Positions 9,801 to 18,683 are shown, counted from the stretch's first letter. The stretch: 64,000 nt of DNA from Streptomyces sp. HUAS YS2 (GCF_033343995.1 NZ_CP137573.1:3691001-3755000), one strand, 5' to 3'. Program-made: numbers and translations. The notes: a model not told the origin generated them from the letters alone.

Positions 9801-9962
9801 CAGCACCAGAACCAGCAGGGCGAGGGCGTCCCCCGTCCCGCCGACGAGCTGGGCACTCCACAGCCGCCGCAGCGGCTGATTGCGCAGGAGGGCCCGTACG
9901 GCACGTTCCCGGGAGTCCGCGACGAGTGCGGCGTCGAAGTCTGGCTGCTCGGCTCGCGTCAT
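6807..9962 (-). CDS. tmk: MFS-like membrane domain fused to thymidylate kinase
   Basis: A 1051-aa fusion. Residues 1-490 form a 10-12 helix MFS-like domain (PLRRLWSAQLVGGTGDAL at the start). Residues 500-710 are thymidylate kinase, which makes dTDP from dTMP: P-loop EGGDGAGKSTQAE (about 510), TREPGATPIGKRLR, and ISDRYIDSSVAYQGAGR (about 595). Residues 720-890 are a long charged coiled coil built of E/R/K/A heptads. The last 160 residues are acidic and disordered, with repeats of the form ETxVLPxV. Ordinary Tmk is about 210 aa; this giant architecture is known in Streptomyces. The ATG at 9962 has no strong ribosome site. It is the only tmk candidate in the window and sits between holB and topA, as expected for DNA precursor supply. 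The function of the membrane and coiled-coil parts is unknown. Confidence 0.93.
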   Translation of the reverse strand: MTRAEQPDFDAALVADSRERAVRALLRNQPLRRLWSAQLVGGTGDALALLVLVLLVLQATVAQDAFGGGYRGAAFAVAAVLGARVLATVLFGAVLLGPLTALTRPGGPLDRRWTMIAADGIRLALLVVAPLWIDWVPDRAVWFLLGTVFVTGVAERLWTVAKESVAPALLPAPPLEGAAVRPLPDHLDALRRLSLRTDFLAVPAAAAVLLVATLIGNLLGTGIAWFDQHQAALGAYVAAGLFSASLSVLALIELPDRQTPRPRSPLEGLRRPTTGEGPDKGRTGAVPLLVLACASVAGAIASAAAVAALHAVDLGGGPATFALLILALTGSVAVGIRTAPAVLTLLSRRRLLALAIALTGVALLAVGLVPDTATVIGIAAVAGYAAGVAANTGHILIDQESEEFRRARFTEHLQAVVRVAIALGAIAGPLVAAAISRQRLGSGDFVFAHGGAAFTLMLVGALLLPVAVIVLAKTDDRAGVPLRRDLRDALRGADPVQAPAPTGFFIALEGGDGAGKSTQAEALAEWIRAKGHEVVVTREPGATPIGKRLRSILLDVSSAGLSHRAEALLYAADRAEHVDSLVKPALERGAIVISDRYIDSSVAYQGAGRDLSPTEVARINRWATGGLVPHLTVLLDVSPETARERFTEAPDRLESEPPEFHSRVRAGFLALAAADPARYLVVDAGQEPESVTTVVRHRLDQMLPLSEAEVKAQEEARRKAEEDARRRAEEEAARKAEEERLERERQEQLAKLRAEEEARRKAEEEEARRREAERQAEEARQRAEEARQAAEEERRRREAEEKAHQAEQERLRKQAEEEARLRAEAEARRLEKQRKAEEALLRAEEARRAAEAEAAAKARAEAEAAAKAKAAAEAQAAAAAAAAAEAARKAAAEAEAAATVSANEVTVPTPVVKPDDVTQTVPTPVVRPQDETTVLPQVGEDRAVDETAVLPPVRDPREARDPRAADETAVLPSVSDAAPADRVPQDFFRDERPGPDGANDRTAELPQVDEQGRPRRRSDWAEETPLDDLPSLADELLGPHDDEEDGRRRRR

Positions 9963-10030
9963 CCGCCCAGCCTATCCGGAGCCCCCTGCTCCCCGGACGC
10001 CCCACCCGAACATTTGCCTGCCCCGCGCGA

Positions 10031-10059
10031 AGGGGGCGGGGGCATCGCCCCCGCCCCCT
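10031..10059 (-). terminator. Terminator after topA
   Basis: 13-bp perfect stem AGGGGGCGGGGGC / GCCCCCGCCCCCT with loop ATC, 20 bases downstream of the topA stop and before the tmk fusion start. Confidence 0.75.
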
Positions 10060-10079
10060 CCCTCACGCCTGGTGGCGGA

Positions 10080-12932
10080 CTACTCGTCCGTCGACGCCTT
10101 CGTCGAAGCCGCCGCCTTCTTCGCGGTCGTCTTCTTCGCCGTGGTCGTCTTCTTGGCGGCCGTCGTCGTCTTCTTCGCCGCGGTCTTCTTGGCGGCCGTC
10201 GTCTTCTTGGCCGCCGTCTTCTTCGCGGCGGTCTTCTTCGCCGGGGCCTTCTTGGCCGTCTTCTTGGCCGGTCCCTTCGCGCGCTTCTCCGCGAGCAGCT
10301 CGTAGCCGCGCTCCGGCGTGATGTCCTCGACGCTGTCGCCGGTCCGGAGCGTCGCGTTCGTCTCGCCGTCCGTCACGTACGGGCCGAAGCGGCCGTCCTT
10401 CACGACGACGGGGCGCTCGCTCACCGGGTCCGTGCCCAGCTCCTTCAGCGGCGGCTTGGCCGCCGCCCGGCCACGCTGCTTCGGCTGGGCGTAGATCGCC
10501 AGCGCCTCTTCCAGCGTGATCGTGAAGAGCTGGTCCTCGCTGGTCAGCGACCGCGAGTCGGTGCCCTTCTTCAGGTAGGGGCCGTACCGCCCGTTCTGCG
10601 CGGTGATCTCGACGCCCTCCGCGTCCGTGCCCACCACGCGCGGCAGCGACATCAGACGCAGCGCGTCCTCCAGCGTCACCGTGTCCAGTGCCATGGACTT
10701 GAACAGCGAGGCGGTCCGCGGCTTCACCGCGTTCTTGCCGGTCTTCGGGGTGCCCTCGGGCAGGATCTCCGTGACGTACGGCCCGTACCGGCCGTCCTTC
10801 GCGACGATCTGGTTGCCGCTCACCGGGTCCGTGCCCAGCTCGAAGTCGCCGCTCGGCTTCGCCAGCAGTTCCTCCGCGTACTCGACCGTCAGCTCGTCGG
10901 GCGCGAGGTCGTCGGGCACGTCGGCGCGCTGGTGCCCCTCGGTCTCCTTCTCGCCGCGCTCGATGTACGGCCCGTACCGGCCGACCCGCAGCACGATGCC
11001 GCTGCCGACGGGGAACGAGGAGATCTCCCGGGCGTCGATCGCGCCGAGGTCGGTCACGAGCTCCTTCAGGCCACCGAGGTGGTCCCCGTCGCCGTTCCCG
11101 GCCTCCGAGGCCGCACCGGCGGCGTCGCCCTCGCCGAAGTAGAAACGCTTCAGCCACGGCACGGACTGCGCCTCGCCGCGTGCGATGCGGTCGAGGTCGT
11201 CCTCCATCTTGGCGGTGAAGTCGTAGTCGACGAGCCGGCCGAAGTGCTTCTCCAGCAGGTTGACCACGGCGAAGCTCAGGAAGGACGGCACGAGCGCCGT
11301 GCCCTTCTTGAAGACGTAGCCGCGGTCGAGGATCGTGCCGATGATCGACGCGTACGTCGACGGGCGGCCGATCTCCCGCTCCTCCAGCTCCTTGACCAGC
11401 GTGGCCTCGGTGTAGCGGGCCGGCGGCTTGGTCGAGTGACCGTCGGTGGTGATCTCCTCGGCGCGCAGCGCGTCGCCCTCGGCGACCTGCGGCAGGCGGC
11501 GCTCGCGGTCGTCGAGCTCGGCGTTCGGGTCGTCCGCGCCCTCGACGTAGGCCTTCATGAAGCCGTGGAAGGTGATCGTCTTGCCGGACGCGGAGAACTC
11601 GACGTCCCGGCCGTCGGCGGACCGGCCGCCGATCTTCACGGTGACGGAGTTTCCGGTCGCGTCCTTCATCTGCGAGGCGACGGTGCGCTTCCAGATCAGC
11701 TCGTAGAGCCGGAACTGGTCGCCGGTCAGGCCGGTCTCGGCCGGCGTGCGGAAACGATCACCCGAGGGGCGGATCGCCTCGTGCGCCTCCTGGGCGTTCT
11801 TGACCTTCCCGGCGTACGTGCGCGGCTTGTCCGGCAGGTAGTCCGCGCCGTAGAGCTGCGTGACCTGAGCCCGGGCCGCGGCGACCGCGGTGTCGGACAG
11901 GGTCGTGGAGTCGGTACGCATATAGGTGATGAAGCCGTTCTCGTACAGCTTCTGGGCCACCTGCATGGTCGCCTTCGCTCCGAAGCCGAGCTTGCGCGAG
12001 GCCTCCTGCTGGAGCGTGGTCGTACGGAACGGGGCGTACGGCGAGCGGCGGTACGGCTTCGACTCGACCGAGCGCACCGCGAACGCGGTCTCGGCGAGCG
12101 CCGCCGCGAGGGCGCGGGCGTTCGCCTCGTCCAGGTGCAGCACCTGACCGGCCGAGGCGGTCTTGAGCTGACCGTCCGCGCCGAAGTCGCGGCCCTGCGC
12201 GACGCGCCGGCCGTCGACCGTGTTCAGGCGCGCGACCAGCGACGACGGGTCGGACGGGTCACCGGCGCGGCCGGTGGAGAAGGTGCCGGTGAGGTCCCAG
12301 TACTCGGCGGAGCGGAACGCGATGCGCTCGCGCTCGCGCTCGACGACGAGCCGGGTGGCGACGGACTGCACGCGGCCGGCGGACAGCCGCGGCATGACCT
12401 TCTTCCACAGGACCGGCGAGACCTCGTAGCCGTAGAGGCGGTCGAGGATGCGGCGGGTCTCCTGGGCGTCCACCATCCGCTTGTTCAGCTCGCGCGGGTT
12501 GCGCACGGCGTCCTGGATCGCGTCCTTGGTGATCTCGTGGAAGACCATCCGGTGGACGGGGACCTTGGGCTTCAGGACCTCCAGGAGGTGCCACGCGATG
12601 GCCTCGCCCTCGCGGTCCTCATCGGTGGCCAGGAAGAGTTCGTCGGACTCGGCCAGCTGCTCCTTGAGCTTCCTGACCTGCGCCTTCTTGTCGGCGTTGA
12701 CGACATAGATGGGCTGGAAGTCGTGCTCGACGTCGACGCCGAGCCGACGCACCTCGCCGGTGTACTTCTCCGGCACCTCCGCGGCGCCGTTCGGGAGGTC
12801 GCGGATGTGCCCGACGCTCGCCTCGACGACGTAGCCGGGGCCGAGGTAGCCCTTGATCGTCTTCGCCTTGGCAGGCGACTCGACGATGACGAGTCGGCGG
12901 CCGCCCTGTGCGGTCTCGCTGGTCGGGGACAA
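10080..12932 (-). CDS. topA: DNA topoisomerase I (type IA)
   Basis: A 950-aa enzyme that relaxes negative supercoils through a 5'-phosphotyrosine intermediate. The Toprim domain starts LVIVESPAKAKTIKGYLG and carries ATDEDREGEAIAWH. The active-site Tyr is in ITYMRTDSTTLS at about residue 335. The C-terminal part holds several GRYGPYV-type repeats in place of zinc fingers. The last 60 residues are Lys/Ala repeats (AAKKT, AKKTT), a known Streptomyces feature thought to hold DNA. The start is TTG at 12932 (LSPTSETAQ), preceded by GGAGAGAAG; the frame is open far upstream but without conserved sequence. A perfect TTGACA (13057 to 13052) lies about 120 bases upstream and may be part of a promoter. 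Probably essential and supercoiling-regulated, as in related species. Confidence 0.96.
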   Translation of the reverse strand: MSPTSETAQGGRRLVIVESPAKAKTIKGYLGPGYVVEASVGHIRDLPNGAAEVPEKYTGEVRRLGVDVEHDFQPIYVVNADKKAQVRKLKEQLAESDELFLATDEDREGEAIAWHLLEVLKPKVPVHRMVFHEITKDAIQDAVRNPRELNKRMVDAQETRRILDRLYGYEVSPVLWKKVMPRLSAGRVQSVATRLVVERERERIAFRSAEYWDLTGTFSTGRAGDPSDPSSLVARLNTVDGRRVAQGRDFGADGQLKTASAGQVLHLDEANARALAAALAETAFAVRSVESKPYRRSPYAPFRTTTLQQEASRKLGFGAKATMQVAQKLYENGFITYMRTDSTTLSDTAVAAARAQVTQLYGADYLPDKPRTYAGKVKNAQEAHEAIRPSGDRFRTPAETGLTGDQFRLYELIWKRTVASQMKDATGNSVTVKIGGRSADGRDVEFSASGKTITFHGFMKAYVEGADDPNAELDDRERRLPQVAEGDALRAEEITTDGHSTKPPARYTEATLVKELEEREIGRPSTYASIIGTILDRGYVFKKGTALVPSFLSFAVVNLLEKHFGRLVDYDFTAKMEDDLDRIARGEAQSVPWLKRFYFGEGDAAGAASEAGNGDGDHLGGLKELVTDLGAIDAREISSFPVGSGIVLRVGRYGPYIERGEKETEGHQRADVPDDLAPDELTVEYAEELLAKPSGDFELGTDPVSGNQIVAKDGRYGPYVTEILPEGTPKTGKNAVKPRTASLFKSMALDTVTLEDALRLMSLPRVVGTDAEGVEITAQNGRYGPYLKKGTDSRSLTSEDQLFTITLEEALAIYAQPKQRGRAAAKPPLKELGTDPVSERPVVVKDGRFGPYVTDGETNATLRTGDSVEDITPERGYELLAEKRAKGPAKKTAKKAPAKKTAAKKTAAKKTTAAKKTAAKKTTTAAKKTTTAKKTTAKKAAASTKASTDE

Positions 12933-13183
12933 CTTCGCTCTTCTCTCCGGTCGACGCTCTGTGAACGTGCGGCGCAGGGTGCGTGGCGCATGTGTGGCCA
13001 CGGCGTGGCACCTGCTGTCGCTGCGGAGTGTGACGGTACAACCCGCCCCCGTGTCAAACGGCAAAAGCCCGCAACGGCCACTCGAACGGTAACCCGACTC
13101 AGGGCATTCCTGCCGCCCGGACCCTGCGTGACATCGAGCGGATCTTGTCCGGACCCCCGGTCGGGGGTGTGCGCCCCGTTCCG

Positions 13184-13381
13184 TCAGACGCGGCCGAAGC
13201 ACCACACGCCGAGGGCGAGGAAGATCACGCCGAAGGCGGTGGCGAGCGTCGCCGCCGCGACCGGGCTCACCCCGTGCGCGACCGGTGCCCGGTGCAGCAG
13301 CCGCGCCCCCGTCCAGACCATCAGCGCCGCCCCGAACAGCGCGAACGCCGTTCCGGCGAAGATCGCAGGCCCGCTCTCCAT
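13184..13381 (-). CDS. Small two-helix membrane protein, 65 aa
   Basis: A 65-aa protein with two hydrophobic segments (IFAGTAFALFGAALMVW and ATAFGVIFLALGVWCFG) joined by a short loop with Arg and His. It lies between topA and the methyltransferase gene on the same strand. The coding bias fits a real gene. No family is recognised. A small membrane protein at this place is also remembered in other Streptomyces. Confidence 0.7.
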   Translation of the reverse strand: MESGPAIFAGTAFALFGAALMVWTGARLLHRAPVAHGVSPVAAATLATAFGVIFLALGVWCFGRV

Positions 13382-13606
13382 GCCCGTACCCCGTTCCCGT
13401 GTCCGGTCTCCCCCGAGAGGCCGAGGCTGGCACCTCCGGGCGTCGTGGGCGCGAATTCCGGGTGAACGACGCGGGCCGGTCCGGACGAGTTCACGAATAT
13501 GGCCGGTACTGAGCGCAACCTTCCGACGTCAGGACGTCACGGCCCGCAGCCCACGAGTCCACGGACGGCCGCGCCGCCCGACAGCGCCGTACGGGTCGAC
13601 ACCGCC

Positions 13607-15163
13607 TCAGGACGCGCCCGCGCCGCCCGTCGGCTCCAGGAAGCCCTCCTCCACCAGCAGCCGGATCGCCTGCGGCGTGCGGTCCCGCAGCAGCACCGGG
13701 TCCTCGCCGGTCAGCTGCCCGATCGCGTCGAGGATCCGGCCCGCGCTGAGCGTGCCGTCGCACACGCCCGCGAACCCGGCCGCCACGTGGTCGACCCGGG
13801 TGGCCCGCCGCATCCCGCGGTTCTGCCGCAGCACCACGTGCTCCGGGTCCTCGGCGCCGGGCAGCCCGACCTGCTCCTGCACGATCTCGGGGGCGAGGCG
13901 GAACGAATCGGCCAGCAGCGCCGCGTCGTCCCGCGCCCGCAGGTAGTCCTGACGCTCGAAGTGCGCCCGTACGACGTCCCCGAGCGGCTGCTCCACCGCG
14001 TGCGGCCACTCCTCGATCACGATCGACGGCTCGACCGCGCCGGACTCGACCGCCGCCGACCTGCGCAGCGTGATCCAGCCGAAGCCGACCGCCTTGGTGC
14101 CGCGCGCCTCGAACTCGTCGAGCCAGCCCTCGTACCGACCGGCGTACGCCTCCGGGTCCTCGCGGTGGTCGCCGCTGTCGCGCAGCCACAGCTCGGCGTA
14201 CTGGGTGATGTCCTGCACCTCGCGCTGCACGATCCAGGCGTCGCAGCCGCGCGGCACCCAGGACCGCAGCCGGTCCTGCCACTGCTCGCCGTCGACGTGC
14301 TGCCAGTTGGCGAGGAACTGCGCGAACCCGCCGTCGTTGAGCCGGGCCCCGGCCTGCTGGACGAGCGTGCGGCACAGGTCGTCGCCGCCCATCCCGCCGT
14401 CCCGGTAGGTCAGTCGGGCGCCGGGAGAGATGACGAAGGGAGGGTTGGACACGATCAGGTCGTACGTGTCCCCGTCGACCGGCTCGAACAGCGAGCCTTC
14501 GAGCAGCGTCGCCTCGTGCACGCCGGACAGCGCGAGGGTCAGCCGGGTGAAGCCCAGGGCGCGGGGGTTGAGGTCGGTGGCGGTCAGCCGCGTCGCGTGC
14601 TGGGCCGCGTGCAGCACCTGGATGCCGGAGCCGGTGCCGACGTCGAGCGCGGAGGCGACGGGGGTGCGGACGGTGATGCCGGCGAGCGTGGTGGAGGCGC
14701 CGCCGACGCCGAGGACGACGCCCTCGTCCTTCTTGCCGATGCCTCCCGCGCCCCCGACGGCGCAGCCCAGGTCGGAGACGATGAACCAGTCCTGGCCCTC
14801 GGGTCCGCCGTACGGCCGTACGTCGACGGCGGCGGCGACCTCGTCGGCGCCGTCCGGGCCGGGGGTCCGCACCAGCCAGCCGTCGGCCAGCGCGTCCTCG
14901 AGCGGAAGCGCGGCGGCGGCCCGCTCCGCCGGAACGGGCTTCTGCAGCAGGAAGAGCCGGACGAGGGTCTCCAGCGGGCTGTCGCCCCGGGTGGCGCGCA
15001 GCGCGGGCACGGTCTCGCTGCGGGCGAGCGCGGCGTAGGCGGGGGCTCCGAGCAGCTCGAGCAGCCCGTCGGCGGTGAAGTCGGCGGCGAGCAGCGCGTC
15101 GCGAAGGAGGCCCGCTCGCGCGGACGTCGGAAGGCCGGGGGTCTGGCTGGTCGTACTCACCAC
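13607..15163 (-). CDS. Class I SAM-dependent methyltransferase, N5-glutamine/HemK-like
   Basis: A 518-aa protein. The N-terminal 150 residues form a winged-helix-like DUF7059/DUF7782-type region. The methyltransferase core follows, with the SAM motif ALDVGTGSGIQVLHAA, the acidic loop TATDLNPRALGF and the catalytic motif DLIVSNPPF, which marks modification of a planar nitrogen (glutamine or adenine). The C-terminal 130 residues resemble the N-terminal part. Two adjacent GTG codons (15163 and 15160) can serve as start. The substrate is unknown; release-factor methylation is less likely because PrmC is normally about 280 aa. A terminator separates it from the lipoprotein gene upstream. Confidence 0.85.
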   Translation of the reverse strand: MVSTTSQTPGLPTSARAGLLRDALLAADFTADGLLELLGAPAYAALARSETVPALRATRGDSPLETLVRLFLLQKPVPAERAAAALPLEDALADGWLVRTPGPDGADEVAAAVDVRPYGGPEGQDWFIVSDLGCAVGGAGGIGKKDEGVVLGVGGASTTLAGITVRTPVASALDVGTGSGIQVLHAAQHATRLTATDLNPRALGFTRLTLALSGVHEATLLEGSLFEPVDGDTYDLIVSNPPFVISPGARLTYRDGGMGGDDLCRTLVQQAGARLNDGGFAQFLANWQHVDGEQWQDRLRSWVPRGCDAWIVQREVQDITQYAELWLRDSGDHREDPEAYAGRYEGWLDEFEARGTKAVGFGWITLRRSAAVESGAVEPSIVIEEWPHAVEQPLGDVVRAHFERQDYLRARDDAALLADSFRLAPEIVQEQVGLPGAEDPEHVVLRQNRGMRRATRVDHVAAGFAGVCDGTLSAGRILDAIGQLTGEDPVLLRDRTPQAIRLLVEEGFLEPTGGAGAS

Positions 15164-15215
15164 CCCATTGTGACCGGCGCCACCGACAATTCCGCCACCA
15201 GGGCGCGGGACGCGA

Positions 15216-15246
15216 CGGGCCCGGGGACACGAGGTCCCCGGGCCCG
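15216..15246 (-). terminator. Terminator after the lipoprotein gene
   Basis: 13-bp perfect stem CGGGCCCGGGGAC / GTCCCCGGGCCCG with a 5-base loop, 31 bases past the lipoprotein stop codon and before the methyltransferase start. Confidence 0.75.
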
Positions 15247-15276
15247 CTGGCGTGAGAACGGGATTCTCCGGGTCCG

Positions 15277-15906
15277 TTACGACTTCGCCGAAGCGGAGGG
15301 GGACGCCGGCGCGCCGGGCTTGGCGCTCGCGGAGCCCGACGGCTTCGGCGCGGGCGCCGACGGCGTCACCTTCTGGCAGCCCGGCTGCTTGGCCATGGCC
15401 GTGCCCAGCTCGCCCGACTGGAGCTTCGCCAGGGCGTCCTGGTCCATCTTCTCGATCTTCTTCAGCCCGTCCGCGACGCCCTGCAGGCCGTCCGCGAACT
15501 TCTGCTGGTTGTTCGGGTCGAGCGCGTCGACCTGCTTCTTCAGGTTCTCGTACGCGACGGCGGTGGCGTTGAGCTCCTTCACGGCGTCCGACTGGAGCTT
15601 CTCGCCGTTGTCCACCGGCGGCGCGCCCGCGCCCTCGACGGCCTTGGCCAGCGCGCGGTCCGCGTCGGCGATGTCCTGGAAGGCCTTCGAGTCCGCGGCC
15701 TGGATGTCGGCGGGCTTGCCGTCCGCGGCCGTCGAGATGATGACCTGCTGGGCGTCGGCCCTCTTCTGGAGCTGGGGCTTGGCCTGGTCGCAGACCGTCT
15801 TGGCCCAGGCGTTGACCTTGTCGTCGTTGCCGTCGTCGCTGCAGCCCGACAGCGCCAGCATCAGTACCGCACCGCCGGACAGTGCGGCCGCAAGCTTCTT
15901 GTTCAC
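15277..15906 (-). CDS. Small secreted lipoprotein
   Basis: A 209-aa lipoprotein. The signal peptide VNKKLAAALSGGAVLML leads to the lipobox LSGC, giving acylated Cys near residue 22. The mature part is helical and charged (DDGNDDKVNAWAKTVCDQ). It contains two further Cys and ends in an Ala/Ser/Pro-rich tail (SASAKPGAPASPSASAKS). GTG at 15906 is chosen because it places the signal peptide correctly and AAGGGA lies upstream. No enzymatic motif is visible. A lipoprotein next to the pyrophosphatase gene is conserved in Streptomyces as far as remembered. Role unknown. Confidence 0.82.
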   Translation of the reverse strand: MNKKLAAALSGGAVLMLALSGCSDDGNDDKVNAWAKTVCDQAKPQLQKRADAQQVIISTAADGKPADIQAADSKAFQDIADADRALAKAVEGAGAPPVDNGEKLQSDAVKELNATAVAYENLKKQVDALDPNNQQKFADGLQGVADGLKKIEKMDQDALAKLQSGELGTAMAKQPGCQKVTPSAPAPKPSGSASAKPGAPASPSASAKS

Positions 15907-16071
15907 CGGATCGGTCCCTTCCAAGGCTCTCGGCCCCGGAACATACACGCCGATCGGGCGACATCCACCTTTCGTGCGACCGATCCGTATGCCATTGCAG
16001 CCATTTGCACCAGACACGAGGGGGCGGACGACACGTCAGAACGCGCCGCCCGCCCACAGTTTGACCAGCTG

Positions 16072-18468
16072 TTACGAGACCACTGCGGGATCCGCGCTGC
16101 TCGACGTGCGCTCGGCGGTGTTGTCCTCGTCACCCATCGCCACGGTGCGTCGCTTGGAGACGTACACCGCGCCGATGATGACGACGATCGCGAGCACCGC
16201 GACCAGCGCCCGCATCCCGGGGCTGGCGTCGTCGCCGTAACTGAACTGCACCACGGCGGGTGCGATCAGCAGCGCGACCAGGTTCATCACCTTCAGCAGC
16301 GGGTTGATCGCCGGGCCCGCGGTGTCCTTGAACGGGTCGCCGACGGTGTCGCCGATCACCGTGGCGGCGTGGGCGTCGCTGCCCTTGCCGCCGTGGTGCC
16401 CGTCCTCGACCAGCTTCTTCGCGTTGTCCCAGGCGCCGCCCGAGTTCGCGAGGAAGACGGCCATCAGCGTGCCGGTGCCGATGGCGCCCGCGAGGTACGA
16501 GCCGAGGGCGCCGACACCGAGGCTGAAGCCGACCGCGATCGGCGCCATCACGGCGAGCAGGCCGGGTGTGGCGAGTTCGCGGAGCGCGTCCTTGGTGCAG
16601 ATGTCGACGACGCGCCCGTACTCCGGCGTCTCGGTGTAGTCCATGATCCCGGGGTGCTCGCGGAACTGCCGGCGCACCTCGAAGACCACCGCGCCGGCGG
16701 ACCGCGACACCGCGTTGATCGCCAGCCCGGAGAAGAGGAACACCACCGCGGCACCGAGGATCAGGCCGACCAGGTTGTTGGGTTGCGAGATGTCCATCGA
16801 CAGGTTCATCCCGGAGGCCTTCGCACCGACGTCGGAGACCGCCGCGGCGATCGCGTCCCGGTACGAGCCGAAGAGCGCCGCCGCCGCCAGGACGGCCGTG
16901 GCGATGGCGATGCCCTTGGTGATGGCCTTGGTGGTGTTGCCGACGGCGTCGAGGTCGGTGAGGACCTGCGCGCCGGCGCCCTCGACGTCGCCGGACATCT
17001 CGGCGATGCCCTGGGCGTTGTCGGAGACCGGGCCGAAGGTGTCCATCGCGACGATGACGCCCACGGTCGTGAGCAGGCCGGTGCCGGCCAGCGCGACCGC
17101 GAACAGCGCCAGCATGATCGACGCCCCGCCGAGCAGGAACGCGCCGTACACGGCGAGCCCGATCAGCAGCGCGGTGTAGACCGCGGACTCCAGACCGATG
17201 GAGATGCCGGCGAGGACGACGGTGGCGGGCCCGGTGAGCGAGGACTTGCCGATGTCGCGGACCGGGCGCCGGCTGGTCTCGGTGAAGTAGCCGGTGAGCT
17301 GCTGGATCAGCGCCGCGAGGACGATGCCGATGGCCACCGCCACCAGGGCGAGGATCCTCGGGTCGCCGCTGTGCGTGAGGATGCTCTCCTCGGTGACTCC
17401 CTTGAGGTCCGCGTACGAGGACGGCAGGTAGGCGAAGACGGCCACCGCGACCAGGGCGAGCGAGATCAGCGCGGAGATGAAGAATCCGCGGTTGATCGCG
17501 GTCATGCCGCTGCGGTCGGCGCGCCGCGGGGCGACCGCGAAGATGCCGATCATCGCGGTGACCACGCCGATCGCCGGGACGATCAACGGGAAGGCGAGCC
17601 CGAGGTCGCCGAAGGCGGCCTTGCCGAGAATGAGCGCGGCGACCAGCGTCACCGCGTACGACTCGAACAGGTCGGCGGCCATGCCCGCGCAGTCGCCCAC
17701 GTTGTCGCCCACGTTGTCGGCGATCGTGGCGGCGTTGCGGGGGTCGTCCTCCGGGATGCCCTGCTCGACCTTGCCGACCAGGTCGGCGCCGACGTCCGCG
17801 GCCTTGGTGAAGATGCCGCCGCCGACACGCATGAACATGGCGATGAGCGCCGCCCCGAGGCCGAAGCCCTCCAGGACCTTGGGCGCGTCCGCCGCGTAGA
17901 CCAGGACGACGCAGGAGGCGCCGAGCAGGCCGAGGCCGACCGTGAACATGCCGACGACGCCGCCGGTACGGAAAGCGATCTTCATGGCCTTGTGCGCGAC
18001 GGACGTCAGATCCTTTTCCGGTCCGTCCTCGGCCGGAGTCGCCTCTCGCGCGGCAGCCGCCACGCGTACATTCGCCCGCACCGCGAGCCGCATGCCGATG
18101 TATCCGGTGGCCGCCGAGAAAAGCGCACCCACCAGGAAGAACACGGAACGGCCCGCGCGTTGCGACCAGTTGTCGGCCGGCAACAACATCAACAGGAAGA
18201 ACACCACGACGGCGAAGATCCCGAGAGTGCGCAACTGCCGTGCCAGATACGCATTTGCGCCTTCCTGCACGGCGCCCGCGATCTTCTTCATCGATTCGGT
18301 GCCCTCGCCCGCCGCCAGCACCTGACGTACCAGCAGCTGGGCGACGAACAGGGCGGCCAACGCGACGACCGCGATGACGATCACGATGGTTCGGTTCTCG
18401 TCGGTGAGTACCGCTGCGGCGAGAGATGTGGGGTGGTCGGACAGGTGTGGATTGAAGAGCCCCGCCAT
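16072..18468 (-). CDS. hppA: Membrane proton-translocating pyrophosphatase, K+-independent type
   Basis: A 798-aa polytopic membrane enzyme (about 16 helices) that hydrolyses pyrophosphate and pumps protons. The catalytic loop shows DVGADLVGKVEQGIPEDDPR and DNVGDNVGDCAG. A second metal-binding cluster, near the C-terminus, reads SGGAWDNAKK and GDTVGDPFKDTAGPA. Position 3 after GNTT is Lys in GNTTKA, the residue that marks the K+-independent class; K+-dependent enzymes have Ala there. ATG at 18468 has a perfect AAGGAGGACGA upstream. It ends with TAA, unusual in this GC-rich window. It likely recycles pyrophosphate from biosynthesis into proton motive force. Confidence 0.96.
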   Translation of the reverse strand: MAGLFNPHLSDHPTSLAAAVLTDENRTIVIVIAVVALAALFVAQLLVRQVLAAGEGTESMKKIAGAVQEGANAYLARQLRTLGIFAVVVFFLLMLLPADNWSQRAGRSVFFLVGALFSAATGYIGMRLAVRANVRVAAAAREATPAEDGPEKDLTSVAHKAMKIAFRTGGVVGMFTVGLGLLGASCVVLVYAADAPKVLEGFGLGAALIAMFMRVGGGIFTKAADVGADLVGKVEQGIPEDDPRNAATIADNVGDNVGDCAGMAADLFESYAVTLVAALILGKAAFGDLGLAFPLIVPAIGVVTAMIGIFAVAPRRADRSGMTAINRGFFISALISLALVAVAVFAYLPSSYADLKGVTEESILTHSGDPRILALVAVAIGIVLAALIQQLTGYFTETSRRPVRDIGKSSLTGPATVVLAGISIGLESAVYTALLIGLAVYGAFLLGGASIMLALFAVALAGTGLLTTVGVIVAMDTFGPVSDNAQGIAEMSGDVEGAGAQVLTDLDAVGNTTKAITKGIAIATAVLAAAALFGSYRDAIAAAVSDVGAKASGMNLSMDISQPNNLVGLILGAAVVFLFSGLAINAVSRSAGAVVFEVRRQFREHPGIMDYTETPEYGRVVDICTKDALRELATPGLLAVMAPIAVGFSLGVGALGSYLAGAIGTGTLMAVFLANSGGAWDNAKKLVEDGHHGGKGSDAHAATVIGDTVGDPFKDTAGPAINPLLKVMNLVALLIAPAVVQFSYGDDASPGMRALVAVLAIVVIIGAVYVSKRRTVAMGDEDNTAERTSSSADPAVVS

Positions 18469-18636
18469 TCGTCCTCCTTGACGCTCAGAGCTCAAGATGT
18501 GGACGGATTGTAGGGAGCGGAACCTGATCAAAACAGGGCGCCGCAAATCTCATTGGCCGCTACCTGCACTTCCCCATCAAAAGTAGTAATGGGGCTGGCG
18601 CATTGACGCTTGATCAATGAACGGGAGAAATGAAAA

Positions 18637-18659
18637 GAGGCCCTGCTCGGCAGGGCCTC
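18637..18659. terminator. Terminator after the bldG operon
   Basis: 10-bp perfect stem GAGGCCCTGC / GCAGGGCCTC with loop TCG. On the minus strand it is followed by CTTTTC, giving a real U-tract, which is rare here. It lies 24 bases past the anti-sigma factor stop and is also bounded by ATTTT on the plus strand. Confidence 0.8.
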
Positions 18660-18683
18660 ATTTTCCGTTCGGAACGGGGTGTC

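Noticed and set aside
5838..13946. A 2702-codon open frame on the plus strand
   Set aside because: It runs antisense through tmk and topA; its composition is that of the complementary frame of GC-rich genes and it has no domain.
13607..16057. Single 816-aa minus-strand protein covering methyltransferase and lipoprotein region
   Set aside because: The upstream half is the out-of-frame shadow of the lipoprotein gene; a terminator lies inside and the methyltransferase has its own GTG start.
16369..18513. Long plus-strand frame opposite the pyrophosphatase gene
   Set aside because: Arg/His/Asp-rich shadow of hppA, no recognisable domain.
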